From positions 19,509,748-19,573,747 of the forward strand of contig OV121082.1 of NCBI GenBank assembly GCA_921293015.1: 64,000 nucleotides of DNA, written 5' to 3'. Origin of the DNA: Phorcus lineatus (taxonomy: Eukaryota; Mollusca; Gastropoda; Trochida; Trochidae). Shown here in pieces: positions 25,332-39,836 of this stretch (within the stretch, counting starts at the first letter, position 1; each line of letters opens with the position of its first letter). Made by a program: the position numbers and the translations under genes. The notes under the pieces were generated by a model. That model saw nothing but the letters and a program-made list of their open reading frames with translations, was not told the origin of the DNA and did not search any database.

Positions 25332-28300
25332 TCACATCCTATTCATAGCTCTGAGTTTGTCATATCGCTCCCCCATCTCATAGAACTCATACAGTTCGGG
25401 AGGGACGGGAGGAGTCTTGTCCTCCAATTCCTCTTCATCCTCCTCCTTCACGGGAGGGTTCAACTCCGTCTCTATGGCCCTGATGACGTCATGCCTCTTG
25501 ATTTTCTTTAACGCTGTCTTCAAATCATCCAACATGGCGCGCGTGTGGTACCTCTTCCACCGATCCAGCGCTCTCCTGCAGACGGCAATCAGGGTTCCAC
25601 GTGCCCCTGTCGTGCTCAGCTCGCTGATGTCTCGTTCTATGGTCTCGTCGCCTCGTTTTGGAAAGAAGGGGAGGTTCCGGTACAGATGAACCCAGTCTCG
25701 CTCTATGGATCTGGAGATCACCCTACATGCCTTGTCAACTGGTGCTGGAAGGGTAAGAATACATCGTGAAGAAAACGTAAATCATTCGATGATGAAAATA
25801 ACAATTAATTTCGAATTGAGGATAAACTTTTTGAGTGTTTTTTTTTTCAGAAAGGTACAACAAACGCTTGTCACAAACTTCGATAGGTCTTAAAGGTTTT
25901 AATGCACACATTTTCGCTCTCAAAATGGCTATTTATGGGCATTGAGGACATAAACATTAAATTTCGCTTTCTATCAATGCAGTAAAATGTTTTTTCCCAG
26001 CACATTTGACTTGCAAATACAAATGAAAAGGATAGGCCACCTAAGTGAGAAAGGGAAAATCTACGGTCAGCTGTGCTCAACATTGTAAACATATTGATTG
26101 TTGAATGTGTGCAACTTTGGAATGTTTTAATCCTTTAAGAACAAAGGATGACATATTTCCTTTTTAGGTATATCTGTCTCTTTACCGATTTCATATACAT
26201 GGTACTTAAATTGTTGTTTGATGAACAATGGCGACAGACTAAGCAAAATTCGAATATTAGAGATATCGGAGTTCATGCGGATTTGATACAACGTTGCATA
26301 AATTCCTTCAGGTCGGTAAGAATGCATTTTATAACCTGAATAGGAACATATTTCCCAAATATTTTATATGGTAATAATCTGAGTGCGGATGGTAAGTCAT
26401 TGAGTGATATATGGTTAAATATATATCATCTGTACATTCCTTGTGATTACAATTTGCGTGAGTACCTTTAATTACAATAAAGAATCCAATTACTTTATAC
26501 TACGCGTTCGGTTTCAATTCAAGATTACATATTAGTTAAGCCAAAACCGTTTCCAAGCAAAATGATCATAACATAAAATACATTGCAGTTCGGATATGTT
26601 GTATTAGTGGTCACAACTGAAATGCTTTAATTCACATTTGCTAGATACATGTTGTCAGACAATTCAGGAATGCTCGAACATTTCTGTGAGTCAATTTATC
26701 AAAGACCTTCAGTTACATTGCTTTACAAATAAATGTTGTCTGGTGCCATTTCCAAGAATCATTTCAGAACCGGAAGCATTTAAAATCAACATCTACGCAT
26801 GTGTGTGTGGGGCGCCTATATCATGCTTTGAGTAAAGATTATATGACACTTATCACATACTAGCAGTCTTGGACTGGACCCCGAGAGGTTTGCCATTCCT
26901 GGCACTGACTGGCATACTGTAGTAGATCTTCTCCACTGCATCATTGCTGGTCTTGCAGAGGATGATCTTCCTGGCCAGCTTGAGACTCTTCTCCACCTCC
27001 AGGTACTCCTTCTCCTTGTTCGCCCTGTCTTCTCCAGCCTGCTGGATCTCCTCGCGGAGTGACGTCATCTCTTCCTCCAGTTTCTCTACACGAGCTCCCT
27101 TCTCCTCAACCCACGTCATCTTCATCCTGGTTTGTGAGAAGGATTTGATTTCATGCTCAAAATTATGATGATTATGATAATAATGATGATGTTGAAGTTG
27201 ATGTTAATATTTAAAAAGGTAATAATTTTGACAATAATGATAAATATTTTCAACAAAGAGAAATATGTTTAATGATAATGTTAATAATAGTAACAACAAT
27301 AGTGTCTTTCATTCTTTCTTTGATAAGGAATTTAGTGCAAAATCAAGGGGCGAGCTGAGTTCAAATTATTCATAAATGTGATAAGGCTTGATGCGTCAAA
27401 ACGGAAATATTAAACCTAGAACGTGTGTGAATGGATTAACAACATTATATGATCATCAGAGTGGTGTACTCGTAATCAAACAGAAGTAGAATTAAATCGT
27501 ATCACTGGTTTCATACTGGATTACGAAGCATAAACTATAGAAAGGAAACATTGAAATATTCGATGGGACCATACAAATACAAAGTCATAATCAAATGTAA
27601 CCGATATAAAGATAACAGGTATTTCTTAAAGATCAAAATGTAACAAAACAGTCAGAACCTGGATAAGGATACAGATTTGCGACTGTTTCAAAAGTATTGT
27701 GTCAATACCCTTGACATTTGTAATTATGATTCTAAAGGGGGCACTGAACAGGGCTGCACATCTCACTTTTTATTTCTGAAACAACCCTACCTGACTGCTG
27801 CCAATTGTCTTTGTAACCCTGGCAACCTTTCTTTCAGGTTTTTGAGATCCTCAGTGAGCATCTCAAAGCTGATGGCCGCAAGTTCGGGATCTTCGTTCTC
27901 CGGTCGGAAGTTGTCTCGCCTGTACTCCTTGAACTCGATCTCGAGCTCTGTGTCAGTCACCTTCTTGGTAAGGAGCTCCTCTTCTCGCTTCAAACGCTCC
28001 TTCCGGTCTCGCAGATTCACGACCTTGGTTTCCGCTTCTACAAACTCAACCTCCAGCTGATTGAGACGGAATGTAAGGGAGTGGTACCTTGTCCTAGCCT
28101 CTCTCAAAGCCTTAATCTTCTCCTCTTTCAGGGTCTCCAGATCGATGAGATCGTTCTTCAAGAAACTGGCATATGTCTCGTCTGTTTTGAGCCATGACGA
28201 CATGAGACTTAAAACATTCCGGATATTGGTACAGATGTCCGCAAACATAACGAGGAAGAGAACTTTATGGAGGTTGTGTTTGGAGACAAAGTTTGCAACA

Positions 28301-29326
28301 GGAGGAGTCAACATCGAAAGCTGCAACCCACGACCTTTGAACTTTTTGAATATTTCCTTTGCATGTCCAAGACTGGTCTCGATGTTGGTCCTCCAGGACT
28401 GGATCTGTTCCTCGAAGTGCGACGCGGTCTCCAGATAACCCTCCTTCTCCACGTCCTCGGTGTTGTAGAAGCTAACACAGTACTTGTCGAGGTGTTCCAG
28501 CAGCTTCTGACATTGGTTGGTCAGTTCACTCACTTTGCCCGGCACAAACGTCTTCACCTTGGCGTACATATCTTTCAGCACCTGTGTCAATGCAAAGGGA
28601 AAACCTGTTGGAGACCTACAGATGAAAGACTAAGATGTAGCAGGGTTCTTAAATGTCACTCTATATTATTTCACCGATAAAGTGCTAAAATGGACAGAAT
28701 AAAGATGGATATGAGATATTGGAATGAACGCACCTGAAATTTTTCGAAAGCGTTTACATCATTTAAAAAAAAATGGAAGTTTATTTAGCAAAACAAGACA
28801 GTCTTATGGATTACAACTTCTTTATCTATTGTAAACCTTTATTTAGAAGTTAATGTATTAATACAAGATCATACCATACCATCTTTATCTATTTTTACAC
28901 GAAGTCTCCGGGTTACTACTTGAACTAGTTCAAGTTATCACCTACCTGCGCGTTCTCCGCTGTCCCTTTGTATCCGGGCGCCGAGGCCTTTCTCAGGACC
29001 TCTTCGATGCTGGTTATAGAGTTGCACTCAAATATCAGCACTGACTTCATGACTGATTTTACGCTGTAGACCACCTTCTCTACTTCCTGATGTACAGTCT
29101 TCCTCTCCCCATAGTATGCGCGTTCAAGTCGGTGTAGCTTCCGGTGCACGTGCTTGATCTCAAGGTACAAGAGTTGTCGGACTTCCCTCAGGCACTTAGG
29201 TGGCGCTTTCTCAAGCTGCTGTAAAGCGTCATGTTTCCTGTGTAACGCCGACCTATCGTCAAGCGGCACCATGAACGCTGATTTGCTCGTCAGTGTCGGC
29301 ATCCGGTGGTCCAGCACCGGCCGTAG
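25332..29326 (-). CDS. coiled-coil protein with C-terminal death domain
   Basis: Four exons join in frame: 28946-29326, 27791-28581, 26861-27126 and 25332-25744 (stop TGA at 25332-25334), giving 616 aa. With a candidate 12-nt first exon at 39439-39450 the product is 620 aa beginning MALK. Order (numbering of the 620-aa form): basic helical N-terminal part with LYLEIKHVHRKLHRLERAYY; a long helical region; heptad-like, Lys/Glu-rich coiled coils (about aa 290-460); then a death domain at about aa 492-578, with the helix pattern IERDWVHLYRNL, DETIERDIS, LIAVCRRALDRWKRY and LDDLKTALKKIKRHDVIRAIE. An acidic EEDEEELED tail follows. Death domains form homotypic oligomers in cell-death and innate immune signalling. 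I recognise the domain, not a named orthologue. Gene coordinates do not include the uncertain first exon. Confidence 0.85.
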
Positions 29327-29715
29327 CTACAATACAAAGACAGTGAGTGGTAAATTTCGTGAGGATATAGAAACGCTCATTATTATATCAGCATGACTAT
29401 ATAACCTATCTGATTGTTTTTCTAAAAGTTGATGTGATGAACAATAGGCCTACTTGCTTGACAACGACATTTCGCTTTAAAAGAATAGAGGAGTTTCTTA
29501 TCCATTAAAACATAGTCGTCATTGTTAATGTATTCGGTCTAAAAGGTTAAAACGAAGATGATAAGAGAAAATCAAATGATAAACAAGGAAGTGAGCACTT
29601 TCAATTTATGAGAACATCAGTACCTTGGGAAATGATGGACATAAATTAAAAAATATGATTGCATGTCAACTGAAGGTATAGAGAAGATTATAGGTTACAG
29701 TTGTTTTTTATATTT

Positions 29716-30216
29716 AGAGGGAATGGCAGGACAATACAGAGTATGTTGTTGGGATCAAATATGTCAAAATTCATAAATGGTATTGTTTGATAGAGAAGTT
29801 GTGGTTGTTTCTGAAATTAACATCTCACAACTTAAAAGTTTACTATAGTGACAATAAACAGGTTGAAGTCGAGATTTGTTGTCGAAAACCGGACAGTGGG
29901 TCGCGCCAATGACTCAAACGTAATTTTGGAAACTTCTTTATAGCAGACACAACGACAAATATAGGTTGATATTGCTAAGTATGTCATTTAACTATAATAA
30001 ACATGTCTATGGGAAGCAGGTTATCGACTCGTTAACATTTATAGAGCCGTTTTTTATTCATAATAAAATACAAGAAATATACCTTTTGCATTTCAGAGAT
30101 AAAGATGCATCTTTAGAAAGGCGATATGAACTCATGTCAGGTCAAATGATATTTTGCTCTTATTTAGGCCACATAAAAAGTTATGAAACGTACTCTGTGT
30201 CACGTTTATGTCATAA
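29716..30216. mobile_element. diverged TTAA-family MITE copy
   Basis: The interior matches the 32040-32276 subfamily (GTCGAAAACCGGACAGTGG, AATGACTCAAACGTAAT). Ends ACAGAGTATG and TACTCTGTGTCACG are visible; exact boundaries are approximate. Confidence 0.65.
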
Positions 30217-32039
30217 TTGATGAATTACATGTACTTCATTATTAACAACGTTCAAGGTATCGTAATATTAACTGTAGTAATTTGATTCACTTTCATTGTT
30301 TTCTCCTTCTATAAAAAAAATCACCATTATTTAAAGTTAACAGTCAAAATGCATATTAAGCGTAATTTCAAAATACAAATAACCAAATAGCTGTCGATTT
30401 ATCATTTACATGCATACCAAGTATTCCGTGTATCTTTTCTAATATATATTAACGTGCATAATGTTCGGATAAAGCTCTTAATCCAACAAGTCAATAAGGT
30501 ATTGTAGTCATTAATCACAAACGACTTCCCAATATTAACTTCACTGCTCAGATAAACAAAATTGACTCACATGGTATAGACAAGGGATTTCCTTGTCAAT
30601 AAAGGGTGTTAATAATGACAAACAGGGTCGATTTTAATAGAAAATGACAATAAACTGTTCATATACATATTCCATAGGTATTATGATCTTACATAAACAC
30701 GATATTTGATTTTTGAAAAACGTTGACGAGTTGATGTTCAGGTTTTGTCCAAAGTTTTAATAGAACAAATCCTGATGTTATGTTTTAAAATGTCTCTGAT
30801 ATCAAAAACGTAGTGTAGAAATGAGCAGAGGCCATATATATATAGTTTGGTACCCATTTGTGTAGAATATACATGAAATTAGCATAAGGCTCAATTATCG
30901 GTATTGTCATAATTGGTAAAGATAAAGATCTGTTTGTTAAGAAAATGAACTACACAATTTTAGAAATTATAACATTGTTCCTTTTCCTCAAGACAAAGGC
31001 GTGTTGTAAATGTCAATGGCGAGGCCTTGATGACCAGCATATCAGATGGGTATGAATTTACATAATGAAAAGTCCCAGGGGTTTATAACTGATTCCGCTT
31101 TTGGTGACATATCAAAGTGACATTTTTCATATATTATGAAAATGAATATATATATATAATGAAGTGTGTAAAAATTAACACCGATATGTTTGTTGTCATG
31201 GTAATTAACAGAGGATGTTGTATAATGAAATGTAAATCGTTGACACCGTAAGGATAATGGAGTTATTTCTAGTTTTAAAGCTAAAGAATCAAGAAAACAG
31301 CCTGATAGAGATATTGGATACAAACTTCACATTGCTTTGATGTTGTGTTGATTTGTTTCAAAAATGAAATCTACAAGCACGCTCAGCATGCAAGTGATGT
31401 TGGACACGAGAAAGCGGTCGAACTGTACGTACGGCAGGGGGCAATATCAACACTGCTAAAACAAGGGCGTTCTAACAGAGATACGGGTTGATTGAAATAC
31501 CCGACCTGCATGGAGAAATCGATACCAGATCGATATTGGCTCAGTTCGATACTGATACAGAACATCAAACAATCTGACACTTAAACCACCTGGAAGATCG
31601 ATGGTTTCAATGTACCTTCTCAAAAACTTTTTCTGCTTCAATGACCTTGATAGAAACTTGGCTTATTTCCCTTGCAATTTATATTTCAATAAGATTTCAA
31701 AGGTGATTACTGTATTACGTGAACTGAAAATGAAAAAATTCTGGGTGATGCAATACCATAACTGCCTGGCGTCAATATGCACTGCGGCGGAACAAAATGG
31801 TAATGACATTTAAGAAAACAAACACTTCGTCCAATAAAGCTTTATAAAAATATGTTTTTCTATCCGATAATAGGATCTGTGAGTGAGATAAGGCATGAGT
31901 CGATAAGAGGTCGATACTTTCTGCATAGTATTAACTGACTCTACAGTAGCTATTCTGCTTGCCTTGTATAAATGGGTGTTGATCTAGGTATACGAATATG
32001 CGTGTGTAAGAAATGAAAAAAAGTATGATGTCTTGTTAA

Positions 32040-32276
32040 AGGGGCACAGAGTATGTTGTTAGGGTCAAATATGTCATAAATAATCTTATTTTTTTCGAGA
32101 AGTAGTGATTGTTTCTGAAAATCAACTCCAATGCCTATCAATTTAGAATAGTGACAATAAATAGGTTAAAGTCTAGATTTGTGATCGAAAACCAGACAAT
32201 GCCTCGCGCCAATGACTCAAATGTCAAATGGAATTATATGGCTATTATATCTACATAAAGCATACTCTGAGACACT
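32040..32276. mobile_element. TTAA-flanked MITE, related subfamily, short copy
   Basis: Ends AGGGGCACAGAGTATG and CATACTCTGAGACACT, TTAA on both sides. The interior shares GATCGAAAACCAGACA and TCGCGCCAATGACTCAAA-type segments with the other TTAA elements. Confidence 0.75.
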
Positions 32277-32654
32277 TTAAATAAACTACCTTTTACTTAC
32301 ACCATTGATGGGTATGTTCTCAACCTATCTCAAAATTATTTCTGATTTTAAATACTGTAAGTCGATCAAAAAAGTAGATCAATAGAAACTTCAAGGAGCG
32401 ATGATTTTCAATTTTAACATCAGTATTGATATATTATCAAAGCATCAACGCATATATTGTAATCGATATTGGTCATCCAATCAAAAGAGAATCCGATAGA
32501 CACGGTGTTCTGATTTTATTTTACAGCTGTCACCAATAAGATTTGAGCAGTAGGAAAGAAGGTAACGTGACAATAAACCTTTCTCGAGGGATTATTGCGC
32601 CCTAGCGGTGGATCCTATACAAGGGGAGATCACCCAGGTAACACACAATGAGGG

Positions 32655-32768
32655 TGAACGTCTTTGACCGGGTATTACCGGTGTCTATTGATGTCTCTTT
32701 GACTAGGTATTACGGGTGTGTATGGATATCTCTTTGAGCGGGTATAACGGGTGTATATAGATGTCAGT
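32655..32768. repeat. ~43-bp minisatellite, three units
   Basis: Three consecutive copies of TCTTTGACCGGGTATTACCG-like sequence followed by GTGT.TATTGATGTC, each with scattered changes. Confidence 0.85.
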
Positions 32769-34228
32769 GGATGACAAACCGTCCCACTGTCAACGAGAAG
32801 TGAACTTGACAGGTCAATCTGTCACGTCGATCCAACTAAAAGAGACATTCTTCACGATTTCATGAATATTTCATACTATCCATGGCACACTGACTTAGAT
32901 TCACGGCATTTTATATTAACCGATTTTAGAAACGAGTACGTAGGGTACTTACGAAACTGATCTACGCAAATTTGATACATTGGGGCATAATGGTCTTTAG
33001 GTTTCTCAAGATGTAAAATTATGTATAATTTTATTCGTGAGTTATTTGTAATATAATCGATGGTTAAAATGCTAAATGGCGGAAGTCACTTAATACAATA
33101 GTACAAATGTTGGTATGGTAGTATGACGAAAATGAATATACAACGTTTTTCTTTGAAGAAATTAACCAGATTGATGTAACATAACGTGACTGAGTTTCAA
33201 TACCACAATCAAATACCATTATCAATACCTTTATCCAAGGTAATGTACGTGCAGTTACCGAATATCATTTCAACAATGCTACTTCAAACCTTCCTTTGTT
33301 TGTTTAATGTGGAGTGTGTGTATATAAACAGTCTCAAATAGTGATCGCATAAATTGTTTTGTTATCTACCCCTTCATGCTGAATGGTTTGGTTCGATGAA
33401 CTTCTGAACTTGTTACCTTCTCTAACGCACAACTGAAATCAAGACCTTTAACTAGTTACTGATGTCGTTAATTGTATGTATCTCAGAAATCATTACATTC
33501 CTTATTCCTTTTTACTATGTGCAACTTTATTTTATCTATTAAACTTTTATTAACACAATCATCAGTGTTGTCTATATCATAGTTTATGTATTTTATAGTG
33601 TCTCATTAACAAATGATATGGCAGGGTGGTATGTTATGCTCTCTGTTATTACAACTGATATTTTAATTTTACATATCACGTGACACTTAAATCAAATATT
33701 TCTGTCTGTCTGGCAATCTACTTCTTCATAACGTCACGGCCGAAACGAAAAGATTTCCAACTCTTTCCTGATATCCTGATATATTTTCGAAATGTGTTTT
33801 GCATCGATGCACTCGTATTGCGTTGTAGATGATGCAAACGTCGATACCATCGATGAATCGTTACACCAATAAACTCGTTCAGGCGATAATGTAAAAAGTG
33901 GGAACGTATTACAACGTATGCTCTTGTTACATTATATTTCCTTATGCAAAGTGGCATTTTCAATCCAATATTATTTTATGAATATGTCGAATTACCTTAA
34001 ACTATGGTACTAATGGTAAACTCTGCTGCTATGCTTTACCTTAATTTTTTGGTAACGTTTAATGTATGTAATATGGTGCTTCACAACTACGAGTATTTTG
34101 ATTGATAAACAAATTCAATTTTAATCCCCTTTTCTGTCAATGTGACAATGGTCGTTGTACAAACAAGTACATTGTATATTTAACCAACATCACAGTTGTA
34201 AATGTAGACATGTAAGACGATTGAGTTT

Positions 34229-34258
34229 AAGAATAATAATAATAATAATAATAATAAT
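34229..34258. repeat. (AAT)n microsatellite
   Basis: About ten AAT units within the probable first intron of the death-domain gene. Confidence 0.97.
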
Positions 34259-35228
34259 TCTTATAATTATCAAGTTATAAATATTTAGTAATAAATGTAG
34301 TGCGAATTTTCACCCATTGCTACATACTCATTCGCATTAAGATAACAGAAGCTAACATGTGAGAAGGTTATCTTCTTTAAGACATTTAAATTGTTACTTC
34401 CAATTGTTTCCCATTAAAACCAATATCTTCCAGTGTAAAGTTCGTTAATGACAGACCTATAACAATAGATATGAAATATTATAGTTTGTCAAAATAAATT
34501 CCAAGAACCTTAAGGTCAGCGTTACGCATCAGTGTTCCAATTATTTGCGTGCTTTGGTTTCGATACGAATGAACAAGCATAAATTCTATGGTTCTAAACA
34601 GCAAACAATCCTTTCAACATGAGCAATGATTGGCATGACAATAAATAACTATCATACTATTTACCATTTGTCCAATTGTGATAGTACACAATACCCGTTT
34701 ATGATTTCAGATCATTAACCACAACACAACAAACCAAGTACACAATTGTTTACATGGGAAAACGTACCGGGGTCAGCATTTCTGAATGCCTGAACGTTTT
34801 TGTATATATAGACTGCTTGTTTTGTTTAGTAGGATTGAGTGCAGTATGCGAAAGATAAAGACTTATTTCAATGGAGGAATAACTTGTTTTCAGAAAGCTT
34901 TTTTATAATAAATTTCAAGTAAAGAGAGAAGCTTTCAGTAAAAACCTGGGTTGTTTTGTAAATTCTTATTTCAAAGTTATAAACGGATACGCATTTGCTT
35001 ACATTGTAACGGAGAAAAAGTTTCTTGAGTGTTGAACGTTATTTGCAAGTCATAATGATAGTGCATGTACGTACTCAAAACATCACATCGCTATTATGTT
35101 CACAGTTTCCTTTTAAATTGGACTAATATCGTTAATTATGACTCGTAGTTTCATATGCGTACGCATTCCATTTTATACAATACATTGCACAGTTCGTTTA
35201 CTTTACCTGTATACATAACAGATACTTA

Positions 35229-35596
35229 CCGTATTCGACTTAATAACCGCCCACTCCCCTATAAGCGCCCACCCACCACGTTTTTGACTGAACAATATAC
35301 GTCCTGATTTAGCGCCCACCTCTCAACATTGCTTACCTTGCATGCTGATTCATTGAAGAAGGTTTTTTCAGTCTTTCAATAAGTCTTTTACTTCCACTAA
35401 AGTGAAGAATACAGGGTATTTCAAGACCCCCAGCCACCATCAAAATGATAAAAGTTACAAAACCATATTACAAAGACATGTGTATCGTAAGAAAACACTT
35501 CAAAGACTAAACTTGAGGACAATTTTTAGCCTTTTAATAAGCGCCCCCTTTTACCAATTTTTTAAGCGCCCCGGGCGCTTATTACGTCGAATACGG
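35229..35596. mobile_element. TA-flanked MITE with CCGTATTCGAC ends
   Basis: 368 bp, ends CCGTATTCGACTTAATAACC and its near-complement, flanked by TA. Inside the ends are several AAGCGCCC-type motifs. Tc1/mariner-like by target only. Confidence 0.75.
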
Positions 35597-37515
35597 TATA
35601 TATATATTGATATTTTCGTTGAGAGGTTAATAATAATGTTCCACGACTTTAAAACTCCACAAGTTTTCTATATAATTTCTTGATGCAATGCACTACATGG
35701 ATCGGACTGGGCTAGAAAGAAAATAGAGATAAATTGTCTGTAATTCACGTAGCGTGTTTTCAGGTTTTCAACGACAGCATATCCATTCTCTTACCTGTTG
35801 AAATAACGCCAATTTTCTGAGGGGTCGGTTTCATTTGGTAATACGAGAATAAACGATCACAATGGTTCACTAGGGTATGTTTATATAAGCGAGAGTCATA
35901 TAAGGCACTTAAGTTGATCTACGTTTGTAGAATGTTTATAAGAAGTCCATATAAAAATTGGAGAAGTTTTGTGAAGTTAGTAAGCAGTTAGTATGGGAAC
36001 GAAACTTTTAATCCTAAACATCATGAATTATTTGAAGAACTGTTAAACGCCGATTTCATATTTTTTTTTTTTAAAACAGAACATTGATATTATTTTTTTA
36101 AATGATTGTGTATAGAATAATAGCCTTCACACAGTCTTGGTCCATGCTAAGCAAGTTTTAACCAAACCTACGACGTTGAAAGACAAATAGGGTACCATTA
36201 TGAAAACGGGGCATTATCTAAAAAAATACTCATAGAATATTTTCGAATTGCATATTGTGTAATCCTAAATCATTGCATTAGCTGGTATATGAAAATATAC
36301 TGTATGGAATATCATTTTTCATAACTGTAATTTTTATCAATACTCAACAAAAAGTAATTTTTTTTATACATATCACCCCGATATTCAATGTGTATAAACT
36401 ATAAAATGATGTCTCAGTATCAAAATAGGGCTGGTCCTGAAATTATTTTCTTAAGTATATAATTCAAAACATGATGCACCAAAATGAAATCTCCAACTAC
36501 CAAGATTCTGAAAGTAAGGCAAAATGCAATAAAATCTTGTTTAATGGAATTTCAATATAAACAAAGCTTGAAGCAGAATGACACAGGAAAGCCTACACGT
36601 GGGTACTTAATCTATGAAATCGCTTCAAGCACTGATTTCTTTCTCGAATGATTTACAATATGTACAATAAGTGCTGCGGTCTAACTGTACACATGGCAGC
36701 CAGTGATCCTGATACAATAAACAAGGCTGCTGGTGACAGGTGCTTTGTACTATTTGACAGACGCACAAAACCAATGGCTACCGTGGCATAGTGCATCCGC
36801 TTTGTAGACACAAAACCAGTCGATATACCGATTGATCGATTTCCATCAGAGAAGACACCTATACCATACCGTAAAGCGATGACATAGGTATATTACTGAT
36901 ATTGAAAAACATAAACAGTGTTATATTTGAGATATGTGCACATATTAATGATGCATACAAACGTTTGTGTGTCAGCGTTGGTTTTTGAAAAGATATGAAA
37001 AAATGTTTGTGATGTCACTGAAACAGGATGTCGTCGCTAGAAGGAGGGAGTGTTATGGTTTTTTATTCGACTGAATTAGAAATAAAGTGGGTAACAGAAA
37101 TGATAAAACTCAGAAGTGTTAATGTGACTTTTCAAAAACACTAATAAGTGTATAACCTTTGCTGTACTTTTCTGTGGTAATACCACAATTCACACTCGTT
37201 TTTGATAAAAAAACCCCCCTCAAATGACTCATTTTTCAGATAATAATATCAGTGTCGTATTAGTTAATTAAGATATGAAATAGAAATACATATATAACTA
37301 ATTCATTTCAAGAGTAGAACTTAATCATTTTGTTAACACGTCGTATATGGGTATAACGTGTTTATCAGATGAAGAAATAATAAGCGTGTACTCGTACACT
37401 ATCTTTTCTATACTATGAAGACGTAATGGTCTAAATATATATCCATATTATTTTCTTTAATTTATAGAATGAAATATACTGACAATGTTGTTATGAAATT
37501 ATGATAATTATTCTC

Positions 37516-37660
37516 CAGTCTGGATAAAATCGACAGTTCTTCGAGGAATAGCAGTTTCAAAGTATTGTCTTTATTGAGATTCGAACTCCTTCTGTCTCGA
37601 TCATTCCTCTCTATTTTGAAACTTTTATGCTTCAGAGCACGTTTGATTTAAATTAGACTG
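37516..37660. mobile_element. Mutator-like MITE, short internally deleted copy C
   Basis: Only 145 bp: essentially two partial inverted repeats of the 449-892 family joined together. Flanks ATTATTCTC (37507-37515) and ATTATTCTG (37661-37669) match at 8 of 9 bases. Confidence 0.75.
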
Positions 37661-39438
37661 ATTATTCTGCAAATATTAAGACTTGAATTATAAAACCCCC
37701 ATTGCGTCTGACTTTGATTTTTTATATGACAAACTAGTATCAATTGCAAAGATCCATGATGATTCAAAGACAAAAAACGACACAGAGCCAACTTTACTCC
37801 AAGATGTTTCATTGAAATCTTCAGGGATATTAAAAACACATTAAAAAAGAACCATTTAGCTTTAGCAATGTCATTTTAAAAAAAAAATAAACATGTCATT
37901 TTTTTCTTTGAATATATAACTCATATTGAATACCATATGAAGTATACAGGAGTGAATGAGTGTAATAGACCTAGAAAAGTTTCCAGTCTTATGCTTTAAC
38001 AGATATGACAAAAGGACTTGAAGCTATAACTCACTTGAATTGAACTACGACATTTCACGCCACTCGTACTATGGCACTTACATGTAATGTGTTTTGAAAT
38101 CGTTCCATTCCATTTAACTCAACACAATACAAAATTCTTCCAGCCTAGTTCAGCTCTGTCTACAATGAACAACAGTGTGGACTCTATCATAATAGTACGT
38201 ATTCCAGTGAATCCATTTATGAACAAGTACAGCGTATGAAAAGTCTGAATCACGTGAAGGTGCGCCTTGAAGCATCAATCATTGTATTTCTTAAAAGAAG
38301 ATTTACGCATAAAAATCGATAAAAGCAACTGAGATCTGTGATCTGTAAATAATAAGGGTCATGCATAAGATGCAACCTTCAGACTTAAATGACATTTGTA
38401 GACCTTATTTAAAATCGGTTACCAACTATAACACATTTGAAAATTACTTTTCACATGAGTAAGAAATACAAATATAAACAAGAAATACCACATTAAAAAT
38501 ATTTAATACGCAGATGGTTGTTGAATACTTGTAACAATTTATTAATTCAAAGTTGATGTTTCAGATGTTGACCGATAAAAATATTTTCAAATATTTGTTA
38601 TGTTCTTAATATTCAACTTTCCCTTTGATCTCAAATTGTTACCCATTTTTGTAGGCACGAGGAACATCACATCAATTCTTTACAATAAAATTGTTGTGTG
38701 ACTGACTAAATTATTTATTTAGTAGATTCGTGTACTGAATCATAGTTGTTGCGTAACTTATTCCATAACTTCTCAACATCCTTTAGTTTAGTTCAGTTTA
38801 GATCCAATCAGCCTAATAGAAGGAAAGCAGATAAAATTCCAGTTTAAACAATCATAAAAATTAATAGTTTAATTGGACTCACAGGGTTTCGCAATGTTGA
38901 ATCAGCCATAAATAAGTCTTTTGGCATTGATCAAAGACACTAATATTTTGCAAGTGCTTGGTAACGTAACGGAATTTGTGTTTAAAGAGAAAATATGTAA
39001 ATGCTCAATATATTTCGTCGTCGCTATAAATTCCTCAAATTCGTTTTGTTTACATTCACTTTAATATTTTTCTCATTGATATGCTTTAGTAAAGTTAATA
39101 TATCACCATAACGACCCCTTATACCTCCAAATATGAGCAGACAAATCTGTCTTTGAAAGATATAATTTATTCAAATGACATCGAGTCGACTAACAACACA
39201 GCTTAAGCGTATTGCTCCATTTAAGATTTGACTTTTGATGTTTAAAGATGTATCTATGGCAGAATTAAGAGAGTCCAACACAAATTAAAATCCTTAAATA
39301 TAACCTATATAGGCCTATACAAGAACACCAATTCTGAAAACAAAAAAGGATTATTGATAGAGATCAACAATTAATTAATTTACATACTGACTGGATGAAA
39401 GTCAAACTTGAAGTACCTAAATGTCTTAAGCCATTTAC

Positions 39439-39450
39439 CTTTAAAGCCAT
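39439..39450 (-). CDS. candidate first coding exon (MALK) of the death-domain gene
   Basis: ATGGCTTTAAAG is followed by a good donor (GTAAAT) and is in phase 0 with the acceptor before 29326, where the next exon begins in phase 0 with LRPVLDHRM. The total length then divides by three. Sequence just upstream is GC-richer than its surroundings, as expected for a promoter or 5' UTR. It would imply a 10.1-kb first intron. A 12-nt exon is weak evidence; another start between 29.3 and 39.4 kb is possible. Confidence 0.35.
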
Positions 39451-39836
39451 GTCTAATCCGGCCCCGCTACCATACGACACCGTATCCCAACTACAGTCGA
39501 GGTTGCGACTGTTCAATGTTCATTCAAACTAGAGACGGACCCCCGTCACATAGTAGCGCTTAGTGCTTAGCGACCCGGTTTATAGTCTTCCATCGATCAC
39601 CTAACTATTGTTTGATATCGCGCAGTTGACTTGCATTGAAACGTCAGCACTGTTGAGTTGAGAACGGTAAATCCAGGAAAGAGAAATGCGGAGATAAGTA
39701 GAGGTGTAGATATGTAAGGTGACCCTCCTGGCAGGATCCAGGTACTTTATTTACATGGCGTTGAATAACAAATGATTAAATGTCTCGACGGAATGAAGTC
39801 GAGGGGAAAGTCGTGTTGGGATTTACAGTCCTCCTT

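Larger units (their letters stand above)
30217..39438. other. long noncoding stretch, probable first intron of the death-domain gene
   Basis: Holds the small MITEs, minisatellite and AAT repeat listed separately; no conserved coding exon seen. If the 39439-39450 exon is wrong, part of this is intergenic. Confidence 0.45.

Noticed and set aside
27677-28680. Three plus-strand frames of 125-137 aa
   Set aside because: Antisense shadows of the coiled-coil exon; codon use and splicing support the minus strand.
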